Made by a program: the position numbers and the translations under genes. From Misgurnus anguillicaudatus (Eukaryota > Chordata > Actinopteri > Cypriniformes > Cobitidae), in assembly GCF_027580225.2 (NCBI RefSeq), contig NC_073340.2, forward strand, positions 35,250,001 through 35,314,000: 64,000 bases of DNA, given 5' to 3'. A model generated the notes under the pieces. That model had not been told where the DNA came from. It saw only the letters and a program-made list of their open reading frames with translations, and did no database searches. Positions 1 through 11,510 of the stretch are shown one piece after another (the first letter of the stretch is position 1; each line of letters starts with the position of its first letter).

Positions 1-1480
1 TAAACTTATTAAATCAATCAACCAAACTTTATCATGGACACTCTCTCGGTCAAAAACAAATACACACCAGGTTGGCACACCAGCACTGACAAACATGTGG
101 CTTGCATTACTCCATCATGGTAGCACTGGGAAAACCCAGACAACTTCTGGCAAATTTAGATTTGCTCTACAAGTAGTCTTGCAAAAAGGCCATTCAAGCC
201 CATTTTCTAATGCCGAGAAATTGCGGCACCAATCAAAAACATTGGGGTGGGCTTTACACGATGAAAACAGCGACGGTGAAGCAGATTTTGCACATTACAC
301 AGATGGATGCCACCGTGAAATATCACTCATTCGAATCAGCTATAGCATCTGTTTAAAGCGCTTTAAACTTTTCCTTTTTGTTAAAACCCGAGCTTCATAT
401 CTATAAAAAGATGTTATCGCTGTCTAGACTGGATCTGGCAATCGTCTGATAGCTCTGCATACGTTATCTCCTTTATCGCTGTGATTAGTTTTAGGTCTAT
501 CCAATTGGATACAGAGGCATTTGAGAGACGTCCGGTGGTGACAACCCTTTGGAAATTATTTGTCAATGAAGCTTTGCCAGACCATAACTGAGTTACTACT
601 GAGAATAGTCTGGTTTTGACCAGACTACCATCATGACACCTTGAGGAGCAATAACCTGTCCTGGATTCAACAATGTTAAGGCAACAAAGATTTTTTAATT
701 TTTTGTGTTTAAACACAAGCTGTTGAGTTTTTTTAAGTAAGAGAATCTTAAGAAATCACAGAAGATCGAATAACACTACATGATATTTCAATAGTTCGCA
801 TTCAGATTTTAATGATTAATGGTAAATGAACTTGGCTTGTTGTCCTCGAAGGGAGCTCTACAGCTGAGCTCTGCACTTCAGAGAGAGTGAACCTGAGGCC
901 GGGGCTAGAGTCCCAAGTTTAACCCCCTGCAACAGAACTGCACAGAGGAAGAAAGAGAGCATTCAAGGAGGAGATGGGGAGGAGGAGGAATGCTGGAAAA
1001 ACTGCAGCTGGACCCGGAGACCGGAAGGCTGCCTTATATACACCAATAATGATGATTGACAGACCTGAATGTTTAGGCTCCTCTTGAACCTACGTTTAGA
1101 ACTACAATTAAATTTTTGTTCAGCTGTCCTATTCGGGTAATGTTATATTCATGTAATACTTTTTGGGCATTTACAATTGATGTAAATATTAACTCATTTC
1201 AGTGTTTCATTTTAAAGACATTTTTGCTTATTAAACAATACATTAATTGTTGTTATCATTACAAGTCATATTTCTGTCAAGTTTTTTTTAAATAAAGATG
1301 TTTAAATCATCTTTAAAGTCTATGAAAGATTGATAAACTAAGTATTAAAGTGTTAAAGTGAAGAGCATCAGCAGAGAAACTTCAAAATACAAACAATACA
1401 TTCAGTTGTTCATCCTATGTGATGATACAATTTATAATACAATAAAACTTTAGACTAAAGAAGATCAGACATCAATCATT
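1..1480. other. Intergenic flank, no gene recognised
   Basis: No reading frame here has homology I recognise; the short ORFs have ordinary non-coding composition. The stretch at about 838-1060 is richer in G and C than its surroundings and contains a purine-rich run near 950-1000. It could be an old repeat or a 5' region of something off the left edge, but I cannot name it. Confidence 0.4.
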
Positions 1481-1497
1481 ACAGTGTATCACAAAAC

Positions 1498-1503
1498 TTT
1501 ATT
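1498..1503 (-). other. Candidate poly(A) signal of receptor gene A
   Basis: TTTATT on the plus strand reads AATAAA on the minus strand. It lies about 710 bases beyond the gene A stop codon and no other gene lies between. Other AATAAA-like hexamers exist in this AT-rich flank, so the choice is tentative. Confidence 0.3.
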
Positions 1504-1789
1504 CATGTCATCCCCACCCTCCAAAAAATGCAGTTAGGCAATATAATGATGACAAAACTGGTCGGTGAATGTTACAAAGTTTCAAAACAGACATTCACAT
1601 CAACAACACCAAATGCAAAAAATAAAGCACAAAAACAATCACCCACAAAGAAGGGGCTGAAGGGCTACGGCGTTCCAAACAGTAACCAGAATGTCAAAAA
1701 AAGTATATATAAATCAAAGGTGCTCTTTGGCAAATAAGCAAAATATCAAAAATAACAAAAGGACACCAAGGCACTCTTCTTAATAATAA

Positions 1790-1880
1790 AACTGCTTTAA
1801 TAAAGGTGCTAGTTCATAATGGAACTTAAAAATACCAACATGTTTCGGCCTACATCCAGCCCTTCATCAGGGTAAAAGTT
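1790..1880. repeat. Interspersed repeat fragment with TTTCGGCC...TTCATCAGGG motif
   Basis: The segment contains a TTTCGGCC block followed about 15 bases later by CCTTCATCAGGG, a pairing I associate with interspersed repeats in fish and frogs. It lies in the presumed 3' UTR of gene A. No second end is visible, so it is a fragment and I do not name the family. Confidence 0.3.
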
Positions 1881-2214
1881 GTACTAATGTACTAACAATG
1901 ATTAGTTGTAATAATCATTTAAAATGATTATCTTTAACATATGAATATTCACAGAAGATAAACAATTTCATATTCAAACTGTATATACAATACAATCTGT
2001 ACAGTACACAGATCAATAATAAACACATTTCACAGAAATATATACAAAATAGAAAACATGGCTTTAGTCCTTTTAAACCATACAATCACAGTCTTATAAT
2101 CATTCACTACTGTTGTATCATTCAACAGTCAGTAGATTTGATCTGGTTCACAAAAGAGTTTAAAAGACATTAAAGACTCATAATCCTGTATGAGCTTTAG
2201 TTAAAACATGAATA

Positions 2215-3738
2215 TTAGCTTGATGTGATGCTGTGGTTACACTGACACTGTTTCTCTATCTGAACATTCACTGATGTTTCTTTCAACATTGCTTCTCCAT
2301 CTGAATGTTTACTGATGTTATTTTCACACACACACATATTATAATCCTGTGGAGGTCTAGAAACACCCATATTATAATCTGGTGGAGATCTAGACGTCTT
2401 CCATCTCTTCCAGAGAAACAATGCCACAGTCACAATGATGAAACACCCCAGGAGACAAATGATGACGGCAATCGTTGTTTTATCTGTTGAAAAAATATAA
2501 AAATATATTAAGAGGTGCATTTAAACATGATTATGACATTGTTTAAAACATAAAAACAATCTCAGTGTATTAGATAGGATCTTTATAATATACTGCACAT
2601 GTAAATCATGTGATTAAATTATCTCAATATTTGGACATTCTACTTTGATCAGGTACACATTGATTGCTAATTGGACCTTGTTAAATATTTAAAATTATAA
2701 ACTTTTTAAAATGATTTATTTTCCAAAGAGTTCATCTGTGATCAATAATTACTTGAATAAGTTAATACCTGATTTGACAGGAGGTTCCTCTAAGGATTTA
2801 AGTTCGTCTGTCTTTGATTCACCTGTTAAAAGATTTTAAAAACAAAACCTTCTTAATAAATCCCAAATATACAGTATAATACATTAAATAAACAAGGTTT
2901 ATATACTGTTACAACATTATTGTATTAATTGAGTATTTAGCATGAATTTCAGAATTCATTACATGTTTGGTATTTAAAGTTTTTAAATAAAGTTTTTGCT
3001 ATAATAACAACAAAACTCAATCTGATACTAATTTAATAATCAGTGATCAATAAATATTGAATGAATGAATACCTGGGTCAACTTTAACAGCTTCTGTAAA
3101 CAGATTTAAAAATCACTGTTAATAAATTCATGATTAGATGAACAAATGTGGATTAATTTCATTATAAACAAAGTTAAAGCTGTTAAACTGTACCTGTTAT
3201 GTTCACACTGAATGTTGTGCTGCTTACTCCACATGTGGTTTGTACAAAGAATTTGAATTGTGTTGTCATGGCTTCATCTGCAGTGTAAGGACATGAAACT
3301 CTGCTCTCTTGTATACAGGAATTACTTCTGATGTCCTCTTTACAGAATTCTTCTTTACTTCCTGCTGTATTAATAAACTTGTAGCTCTTCATGCAGCAGT
3401 TTTTATTCGGATAAGTGACTGTGCAGGTGAAAGTTTCTTTATCTCCCACATGTGCAGTCACATCTTTACAGTTAATTGTGATATCTGCAAAAAAAAAAAG
3501 TTAACAGGAAGGAAATATGCAAGTGATTTTTGTTTATTTGTTACAAGACTAAAGTGATTTAGGTCACACACTGTACTGTTAAACCGGCAAACTGACCATA
3601 AAAACTTCACCAGTAAAAGTGACTAACTGTAAATCTGAGTTTCTTAGATGAATGTATTATATTACCAATGGCCTCACAGACAGCAGTGAAAGTCCAAACC
3701 AGCAGGACCAGTAGTACAACATTAACAGCACCCATCAT
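2215..3738 (-). CDS. Receptor gene A: Ig-like transmembrane protein with tyrosine-containing tail (235 aa)
   Basis: Five coding exons join in phase 1 throughout: 3738-3666, 3484-3194, 3093-3073, 2822-2769 and 2483-2215 (stop at 2217-2215), 708 bases in all. Every junction has GT and AG. Residues 1-24 are a signal peptide (MMGAVNVVLLVLLVW...). Residues 25-121 form a cysteine-rich Ig-like domain: a B-strand FTC, a CCMKSYKFI segment, a CPYTADEAMTT block, then FKFFVQTTC and FSVNIT. The usual core tryptophan is missing. Residues 122-148 are a short acidic stalk and about 151-171 cross the membrane. The tail has two copies of a PP-x-DYNM type motif, with Tyr183 and Tyr194, that are not classical ITIMs. 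The first of two adjacent ATGs is used here. Gene B is a tandem paralogue. The likely role is an immune surface receptor; the ligand and exact family are unknown to me. Confidence 0.82.
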
Positions 3739-4019
3739 CCAGCTCTGTTATAAAGACATTGTATCAATTTAGAAATTAAACAAATAAATACATTAAAATA
3801 TAAAGAGTTTAATACACGTAATAATAAAAATAATTAAAAGCATGCATGCACCACAATCTTATTTTATGCGCGTTTTGTTTTTATATCACATTATTTGATT
3901 AAATCATCTGTCAATCACATTCAGCGATATTAAACAACACACATAAATACACCGATGTAACCTTGTAACCTAGAAAAGGCGCTTAACTATTAGTATCACG
4001 TTAGCAGCCGTTAACTTTT

Positions 4020-4260
4020 GCCCCTTAAAACGAATGTGTTAAAACAACACATGTTGTGTCTAGTTAAGGAGAACACATTTAATGTGTTGTCCAAAACCAG
4101 ACACATCTCCGTGTTATTATTGAAACAACACGCTTTGTGTTTTTAACACATCTTGTGATGTCCCTTTTAATTATTTGAACACAAAATTAACACGCAATGA
4201 CACATAATGTGTTAAAAAGGATAACACAAAACAATTTGTTAAAAATAAACACATCCATTA
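4020..4260. repeat. AACACA/TGTGTT-rich interspersed repeat
   Basis: Blocks such as AACACAT and TGTGTTAAAA recur in both orientations through this stretch of gene A's 5' intron, giving an imperfect inverted-repeat look. It resembles a degenerate non-autonomous DNA element. No coding content. Confidence 0.5.
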
Positions 4261-4375
4261 GAGCTTCAGCAACACCATGTACAATAATTAAATCTGTATA
4301 ATAAAACATCAGATCGGCATCAATATACATAATCAACAGAATCATTAAAAACAAATCAAGATCTTAATCAGAATT

Positions 4376-4488
4376 ATTTACAAATTTTTAAAGCACAACA
4401 AAACATGCACTCATAATATTACTGAATAATAACCGCTTTCAGTAATATTATGAGTGCATGTTTTATTGTGCTTTAAACATTTGTAAAT
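4376..4488. repeat. 50-bp near-perfect inverted repeat (hairpin)
   Basis: The arm at 4376-4425 is the reverse complement of the arm at 4439-4488 with two mismatches, around a 13-base spacer. It lies in the intron between the non-coding first exon (donor at 4568) and the signal-peptide exon of gene A, so the pre-mRNA could fold into a long stem. It may be a palindromic miniature transposon; a small-RNA precursor is possible but not shown. Confidence 0.85.
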
Positions 4489-4567
4489 ATTTTTGATTTA
4501 TAATAATTGTAAATAAGAATTGTCATTTAGTTTGGTTAAAGGTTAAGGTTTAGTAGTGTTCACTTAC

Positions 4568-4657
4568 TGTTTGTCTTCACCATGTGGAGGTTTAAGATCC
4601 CAATGATCCTTCTGCGGCGCGCGAAAGCATTTAAAGACTAAAAGTACTTTCACTTTC
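4568..4657 (-). promoter_or_regulatory. Gene A promoter: IRF/ISRE element and non-coding first exon donor
   Basis: ACTTTCACTTTC at 4646-4657 reads GAAAGTGAAAGT on the gene strand, matching the GAAAnnGAAA core bound by interferon regulatory factors and ISGF3. Downstream, GACAAACA followed by GTAAGTG at 4567 is a strong splice donor for a 5' UTR exon. The partner acceptor (AACAG) lies just before the ATG at 3738. Gene B shows the same element and donor with nearly the same spacing. Confidence 0.6.
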
Positions 4658-4659
4658 AA

Positions 4660-5990
4660 AATGACTAAACTATTTAATGAGGATTATGAGCTCGTATTTC
4701 ATCTCTCCCACTTTTCCATCCATTCAGAGTTAACCTAATCCAATACTGCCTCCTAGCTGCATAACATAATAAAAACCCACAACACAGATTTTTTGATATA
4801 CTTTCTTCGTCATTATTTTGCCTATATCATTATTTTCCTTTTAAATGATCTTGTAAATTTATATTACAGCTAACTGCTTAAAATCTTTGAGCATTTATTA
4901 AACAAATATGTAAATGTTAGGTAGTTTATTATCTTAGTATGATCTGTAGTATCTTAAGTCTGTGATTTATCTGCGCAATGATCTTGTGTTTAAAACTAAA
5001 ACTAAAAGAAGAAAGCAAGAAAGAAAAAAAGATTCACACGTAACAAGCATATAATCACCAGACCAGCAGAATTCACTTCCAAGAAATACAAAGCAGTGCC
5101 CAGAACTTGGAGCCGAGGGTGGAGTCAGTCTGTACAGAGACCCATTTGTCTCCAAAAACTGTACCCCTTTGGTCATAATATAACTTTACAGAATCTTCAC
5201 AGATGAAGGAGACTGTCAAAGTTTTTACACGTTATATTCACACACAACTCAGACAAAGAAAAAGGATATGAATCAGCATCCGGCTGCCAAATAATTTCAC
5301 ATCAGTTTTTTCAGTTTGTGCACAAAATGCAAATGCATAAATAAAATGCTGAAGTTTGTCTTCACTTGTGCACTTATAAAACGCACACACAAACACTTAT
5401 TTGTCATAAACGTGGGGTTTTTTCCATAGACGTGCCCCTTTTATACTCCACGCACACCTACGCAATCCTTAAAATAGATTAGTTTCAAAATGAGTTTGAA
5501 CATGTTTACCTGCCTATACCTGTTCAGGTAAGGTCATACTTTCCATTAAATGAACCTTTTAACTGCTGCATTCTTTTCATTCCACTATTGTTCTGTTAAT
5601 GTTAATGTTAACACACCTGCGTCCTAAAATACAAATGTTTTTACCTGAGGCATCTCATTCAGAACCACTGAATGTTGTTATTGAATATGAAGTCTTTATC
5701 AATGAAAGGAATTTTAATGGGTCAGAGAGTCTAAATTGTAAACAACCTCTAAAAGTCATCTTAAAATATAATCATTATTCCCCCAAATCTAACTGGCATA
5801 AGGAGATCTAAAACAAATGCCAGATCTTCTGTAATATGAGTCTTTACTTGTTTTACACAAAAACTGTTTATCTGATCTACTCCGCGTGACATGCCTTCAA
5901 CAACTATACTGGTTTAACAAGTATAACTTAATCTTTACCCTGTGGTAAAACTGATTGATAAGAATAAACATCTTTCAGACTTAAAGTGTA
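4660..5990. other. Intergenic region between receptor genes A and B, no gene
   Basis: This separates the promoter of gene A from the 3' end of gene B. The small ORFs have no recognisable content. I see AT-rich unique-looking sequence only. Confidence 0.4.
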
Positions 5991-5997
5991 AAACTGT

Positions 5998-6003
5998 TTA
6001 TTA
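5998..6003 (-). other. Candidate poly(A) signal of receptor gene B
   Basis: TTTATT on the plus strand gives AATAAA on the minus strand about 640 bases past the gene B stop. A second hexamer at about 6253-6258, followed by a poly-A run on the plus strand, is an alternative. Confidence 0.28.
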
Positions 6004-6279
6004 TTGCATTGTACTGAAAAGACAAAAGAGCAATATTACACGCATATATACACGCAAAATGTAACTACTGTATATTCCCATTCACCAAATGCAAGACATT
6101 ACAACATTTTTAAACCATAACCCTAAAATGTTTATAAAAAACTGGAATTGGGTCAAAGTTGTTTTGCATTCAAATAGTACAGTGCCCTCCACTAATATGG
6201 CAACATTATGTGACCTTAAAAACACAACCAGTCATAATGCTCTTTTTTAATAATTAAGCTTTTATTTAAAAAAAAAAAA

Positions 6280-6420
6280 AATCATGGAGCATGATCTTTA
6301 CTTAATGATTTTTGGCACTAAAGAAAAATCAATACTTTGACCGATACAATGGATTGTTGGCTATTTCTACAAATATACCCGTGCAACTTATGACTGGTTT
6401 CTGGTCAAGGTTCACTTATG
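6280..6420. repeat. Fragment of the 'TATGTGAC...GGTCC' miniature element
   Basis: The TATGACTGGTTTCTGGTC block near 6390-6407 matches the terminal part of the fuller copies at 43255-43608 and 56744-57049. Only one end is present. Confidence 0.45.
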
Positions 6421-6642
6421 AGCAAAGAATGCTGTGAATAAAGTTTTGTTTAACCTTTCATCTCGTGTCCAACAAATAAACAAAAATACAGATATCAAAC
6501 AACTGCAAACATAACAGATCAGTAACAATGTTAGGTCATAGAAATCAGTACAATACAGAAAACAGTGAATTGTTTTCCAGATGATGTAACTTCATCTTTC
6601 TCAGTGGTTTTCTCTTCCACAGACAGAGTTGATGTAAGTTTT

Positions 6643-9600
6643 TCATGAGAATCCAGAATAATTGCTGCGACAGCATTTTATATTTTTGTGAATGATTATC
6701 TTTATCATTATTATAATGACAATGAAACCGATTGTAAGAGTGATGGCAATGACTCGAAATCCACGACCCGCTGGTTCTTCTGCTCCTAAAATTATTAAGA
6801 CGACTTATTTGTAAAGCCTTTATTATTGCCTTATTTAAATAATAAAAACTGACAGTAGAAATAATACGATTATATGATCATTAAGTATGACTTCATAATA
6901 AACATGGGGCAAATACTTAATCTCCATTAGTCTCCATTCAGATGACACACAGTATAATGTTTAAAGATGCAGTGTGTAACTTTTAGAAAGATCTCTTGAC
7001 AGAAATGCAATATAATATACAAAACTATATTATCAGTGGTGTTTAAAGACCTTTTTTATAATGAACCATTATGTTTTTATTTCCTTAGAATGAGTTGTTT
7101 TTGTCTACATACGTCCCCTTACATGGAAGTCGCCATTTTGTGCCACCATTTTTCTACAACAGTCCTTAATGGACAAACTTTTTTTACTGAGTTGTCTCCG
7201 ACGATGACATGTTTGTCCTGTGGCAGCTACCGTAGCTTCTCTATGCGCTTCGGTGAACGGTGGACTGAGCGTTGTTTGCTATTCGCAAATTCACAGATTC
7301 TGCTAATATTTACACACTGCACCTTTAAAGACACTTAGACCTAACACAGTAATATATCTTAAGTTAATTTCTGGTTTGGCCTGTTTTAAGTATTCTTGAG
7401 CAGTGATCAATAGTTGAATAGACTAAACAATACCTGCTTCAGAGCGAGGATTTTCAGAGACAATTGCATCTTGAATGGGTCCTGTGAACAGATTAAAACC
7501 ACTGTTCATTCATTCATTCAAAATACAATTTATTTGTGATCTCATAATACAAGCAGGTTAAAATCTATTCTGAACCATAAAAACATACTGACTTAAATAT
7601 ATTTACAGTATTTGCAATATATATTTAAATCAGTTAAATAACATTTTGTTCACGGTTTTGTTTTAACCCAATGCTGGGTAAATATTGGACAGATCGCTTG
7701 TTGGGTTAATAATTAAACCTATGCTGGGTTGTTTCAACTCATGGTTGGGTTAATAACAACCATGTTATAGTATTACTGGTGCAGAGTGACAAGGATGACG
7801 AGGAGTACAAAAACTTGGAATACAACCAAACAACACAGACAGGCGACAATACGAGACAACGACTCGAACTCAAGAAGGGGAATATATACATGTGACAACA
7901 GGTGGAGATAATGATGATTACAAACAGGTGACCGGTGATTACAATGAAACATTAGGGCAACAGCAACTAAGGCTACGTTTACACGTGGGTGGCTATTTTT
8001 ATAAACGGACATTTCAACCTCTTCGGTTTCAGAAATAACTTCGTGCACACATGTCAGTTTTCAGGAAAGGGTTTAATTACACATACCCGTGTATATGTGC
8101 CGTCAAGAGCATACCAAATCATTAGGTGGTGGTGTAACAAAAAGCTCAAGCCCACGTAAGCCAATCAGAATCCCAAAAATAACAACAACAGCAACGAATC
8201 ACTTCCTATTCCTCTTTTGAACAAGTTCGCACTTTTGACGTAGGGGCGAGCTCTGGCGCATACTGTGTGATGCTGGCTGCCTAAACAACCGTTTTTCTCA
8301 GTGCGTGTAAACGAAGAGCGCAAATTAAGTTTTTAAAATAATCAGTGATGGGAATAACGGCGTTATAAGTAATCGGGGTTACTAACGGCGTTGTTTTTTT
8401 CATTAACGAGAAATTTAAATAAATGACTGTCTCCCCTGTTATAACGCTGTTATGACGCTGTTACTGCTACTGACATTAAAATGCTGCGCATTACTATAAT
8501 TGACCGTACGAGTCACACTTTAGTTACTTTCCCTGGTAATTAGTTACTTTTATAATGATGTAATGCAGTTATTAACTCAGTTACTATTTGTGAGAAGTAA
8601 CGAGTAACTATAACTAATTACTTTTTTAAAGTAATGTTCCCAACACTGAAAATAACCATGTAAGTGTAAACGGGGCCTTAACCAATGGCGGCTCGTGACT
8701 CCTCATCCAAGGGGCACTAATTCAAAATAAGTGTTCGGAGAATCATGTGTGTGGTTCCCTTTTCCAAAATATGTGTCCTGCTTGTCGGGAGATCCTGTAT
8801 GCATCACTTGTTTTGTCAAAATAAGTGCCTGCTGCAGACACATCAAAACCGTTTATGATAAAAGAGACGCTCACGTTCATAAAATACACGCAAGACACTC
8901 TCTTAACATTAAACTCTGATTATATATAAGATTATGAGAGTATCTGGCAAATGCGAGTGTCTCTTTTATCATAAACCCTTTAGACTGCGTCCGAAACCGC
9001 ATACTGTACAGTACGTACTGAATGAGATGAAGTACCTACTTACTGACCGTTAAAACAGTAGGTACTGTATAGTATGAATGCGATTCGGATACATCACGTG
9101 ACATACGTCGTCATCACGTCATGTCATAGTAGTCATACCAGCGCGAAAACAGCCTCATCAGCGCTTTTACCTCTTCTTCTTCGTTGCATAACTCCGCTCC
9201 CGGGGCATCATGGGATAGTGAAGTGTCCATCGTATGCACGCTGCAAATCGAGCCGGAAGTAGTAGGTCATCCGGGTACTTTTCGCATACTGTTTTTGGAA
9301 TACTATGTATTCGGACATACTACTCTCTTGCCTACTGCTTTTTGCCTACTATATAGTATGAAAGTAGGCGGTTTCGGACGCAGCAATATTTTTAAAAGAA
9401 CGACACAGATGGCGGGCAACATGCATGTTGTGACGAACTTCGCATCGAGCGCCCTCGAAAAAAAAGTCACCAGCCGCCATTGGCCTTAACCGTGAGAACC
9501 AAGCATAGGTTGAGAAGCCCAACATGTGTTCTGTGCAATATTTACCTAATGCTTTGGGTTAAAAATAACCCAGCAGAATGTAGTAATGTGAACTGTGGCA

Positions 9601-10751
9601 TTGATGAGAAAGATATAAAGAGTATTTTATCTCAGGATTCTTGAACAAACTATAAGGGCAGTTTCTTGAACAGGGATTAGACTAGATAAATGTAAGAGCT
9701 GTCCAAACTGAAAACAACTTGCACACACTGACATATCTTAAAATACATCAGTGCCCTTTGTTTTACCTCAAAATGCACACAAGTAATGTTTTTAGTAAGG
9801 CATGTTTGTTAAAACATATTTCCTAATTAAACTAAGGCCTTATCCTGGCTTAAGATAATACCTGTCCAGGAAACCATCCCATGTATCAGATATATGTGAA
9901 TACACTAAACAACATTTGAACAGATACCTGATTCAGGATGAAGATTTTCATTGTCGTTTTTCTCTTCAAGAGGCTCTGTCAACAGATAAAACCACTGTTA
10001 AGAGATTCATATGCTACTGTAACAACAACAACAAGTATTTAATTTATAATCAAAAAGGCATCAAGTCTGTTCATTTGTACCTGTTATGTTCACAGTGAAT
10101 GCTGTGTTTTTTTGTGCACAGTTGGTTTGCATAAAGAATGTGAATTTTGTGGTCATGGCTTTATCTGCAGTGTAAGGACACGAGAAACTGCTCATCTTTA
10201 CACAGGAATTGTTTGTGAATTCCTCTTTACAGATTGTTGAATCATTATCCGCTGCTGTATTAATAAACTTGTACATCTTCATGCAGCATTCTTTGCTCTG
10301 ATAGACTTTGCAGGTGAGATTGATTTTTTCTCCTATTTGCGCCGTCACATTTTCACAAAAATTTGCTGCAAAATAACAGATTATATTAAACATAAACACT
10401 TAGCAACTGAATGATAAATACTTCATAAATGTGACAAGATGTGACATGCATACATTAATGTTTTTTTTATTTAATCTCAAAAATCAAAAGAAAATAATGT
10501 GTTTTTTTTTGTATTATAAGTACTGTAGCATTATTTTTAGCAATGCAATTTTAAATCCCATCATATTTAATTTCATCATCTACACTTTTATTTCACAAAA
10601 CACAAAGATAGTTTTGTTCAGACAACAACTCTATGAAAATGATATGTAAATATAGAGATATATTTAATACAATGAAGTGTTTACCAAGGTCAGCTTCACA
10701 GGTAGCTGTCCAAACCAGTATGACCAGTAACACGACTCTTACAGGATTCAT
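6643..10751 (-). CDS. Receptor gene B: Ig-like transmembrane protein with short tail (196 aa)
   Basis: Five coding exons join in phase 1: 10751-10685, 10365-10081, 9975-9928, 7481-7434 and 6785-6643 (stop TGA at 6645-6643), 591 bases. Residues 1-22 are a signal peptide (MNPVRVVLLVILVW...). The Ig-like exon, residues 23-117, shares with gene A the CCMK-x-YKFINTA block, CPYTAD-x-AMTT, and an FxVNIT ending, so the two are clear paralogues. Two 16-codon exons encode an acidic stalk (residues 118-149). The membrane segment is about 161-181 and contains Lys178. Only about 15 residues follow, with no SH2-binding tyrosine motif like those in gene A. A basic residue in the membrane is typical of receptors that use an ITAM adaptor such as DAP12, though here it is near the inner edge and could instead be a stop-transfer residue. 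The introns hold several transposons. Confidence 0.8.
6961..7330. mobile_element. Miniature DNA transposon, TTAAAGrTGCAGTGTGTA family, copy 1
   Basis: The left end TTAAAGATGCAGTGTGTAAC and the right end TACACACTGCACCTTTAAAG are inverted repeats. A second copy in opposite internal orientation is at 38542-38929, and both share a GCCATTTTGTGCC core segment. It lies in the last intron of gene B and its ORF is not a gene. Confidence 0.75.
7660..7762. repeat. AACCCA-type short inverted repeats
   Basis: AACCCAATGCTGGGT, TTGGGTTAATAA and ATGCTGGGTT recur in alternating orientation. A similar GGGTTAAAAATAACCCAGC piece is at about 9545-9565. Probably a degenerate miniature element in a gene B intron. 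Confidence 0.4.
7970..8674. mobile_element. DNA element with GGCyACGTTTACAC ends, host of a nested insertion
   Basis: The left end reads AAGGCTACGTTTACACG and the right end GTGTAAACGGGGCCTTA, an imperfect inverted repeat. The right end is followed at once by another element that duplicated GCCTTAAC. The interior carries a third element at 8343-8648. Confidence 0.55.
8343..8648. mobile_element. Nested hAT-like miniature element (CAGTGATGGGAA...TTCCCAACACTG)
   Basis: The termini CAGTGATGGGAA and TTCCCAACACTG form inverted repeats. The flanks AAAATAAT (8335-8342) and AAAATAAC (8649-8656) are an 8-bp target-site duplication with one mismatch, as expected for hAT transposition. The interior is built of GTTACT/AGTAAC blocks. 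No ORF. Confidence 0.75.
8683..9482. mobile_element. hAT-like element, 'CArTGGCrGC...GTGACT' family, copy 1
   Basis: The ends CAATGGCGGCTCGTGACT and AGTCACCAGCCGCCATTG are inverted repeats. GCCTTAAC is present exactly at 8675-8682 and 9483-9490, a perfect 8-bp target-site duplication. The interior contains inverted copies of a TTATGATAAAAGAGACGC block and is itself interrupted at about 8983-9384. Related copies are at 30045-30489 and 54493-56567, with a fragment at 34070-34160. Confidence 0.85.
8983..9384. mobile_element. Nested element with CTGCGTCCGAAACCGC inverted ends
   Basis: CTGCGTCCGAAACCGC at 8985-9000 is exactly repeated in inverse as GCGGTTTCGGACGCAG at 9368-9383. The inner sequence has many TAGTATGmA and AGTAGG blocks. 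It splits the hAT-like element at 8683-9482. No clear target duplication is visible. The small ORFs inside are not genes. Confidence 0.7.
9656..9880. mobile_element. Miniature element with CAGGGATTAGACTAG / CCTGTCCAGGAAACC ends
   Basis: The left part (GTTTCTTGAACAGGGATTAG) and right part (GGCTTAAGATAATACCTGTCC) are imperfectly complementary. I recognise the layout as a very common zebrafish repeat. A partial copy begins at 11505. Located in a gene B intron. Confidence 0.6.
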
Positions 10752-11269
10752 GATTCTTTATCTGCAGTAGACAAACATTAACACAGTACAAAGTAAACCT
10801 GTAAACACACACAAATGATGCTTATGAGCACTTTAATGACCAACTACTCTACTGAATCTGTGTGTTATGATGCCAGTGGATGAGACTCAACATCAACAAG
10901 ACAAACACTTGTTTTGTAACTTTTTTTGTATTATTTATTTTCATCAACATGTTTAAATAAAATAAATGCATTCCTACCTGTCCCATATTCAGTTATTCAT
11001 GGGTCAGTTTCCCAGAATAGGTTTAGATTACTAATCTGACCCATAATTACAGACATTAAAGTAGTTTTAACAAACAAACCTTATGAAAACTATACAAGAC
11101 AAAAACAGTCCCTTTCTACCAGCAAATATATTTAAGACTTGCTTGCATGTTATCCATAACAATTACTTTAACCTGAACAATAAGTTTCAAAACAAAGTGT
11201 TTGACCCAACCAGAAAAGTTCATTCATTCTAGTGTGGCCTCTATATCAAAATCAGATGCAAGTAGTCGT

Positions 11270-11510
11270 ACACTGTAGTTATGCAGCTGTTTGCCAGTAA
11301 CTTAATGTAGATTTAAATTTATTTTATACATTAACAAGTCTTTGTCTTGTCAGAATAAAACTATAAAATATTTAAAATAATAACAACCTCATTCAAAGCA
11401 TTCTGGGAACCAGAAATCCTCATCAACTTGATTCCTTCAGATTTTGGTTCCCAGAATGCTTTGCACGGGGCTGTTATTTTATAGTTTTATTCTGTAAAGA
11501 TAAAGGGGCC
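11270..11510. mobile_element. Palindromic 'GCATTCTGGGAACC' element, copy 1
   Basis: CAAAGCATTCTGGGAACCAG and its complement TTGGTTCCCAGAATGCTTTG face each other around a short spacer, with outer arms of AATAAAACTATAAAAT. Other copies: 12690-13050 and 22249-22830, with half copies at 11640-11800 and 18349-18495. Confidence 0.7.
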
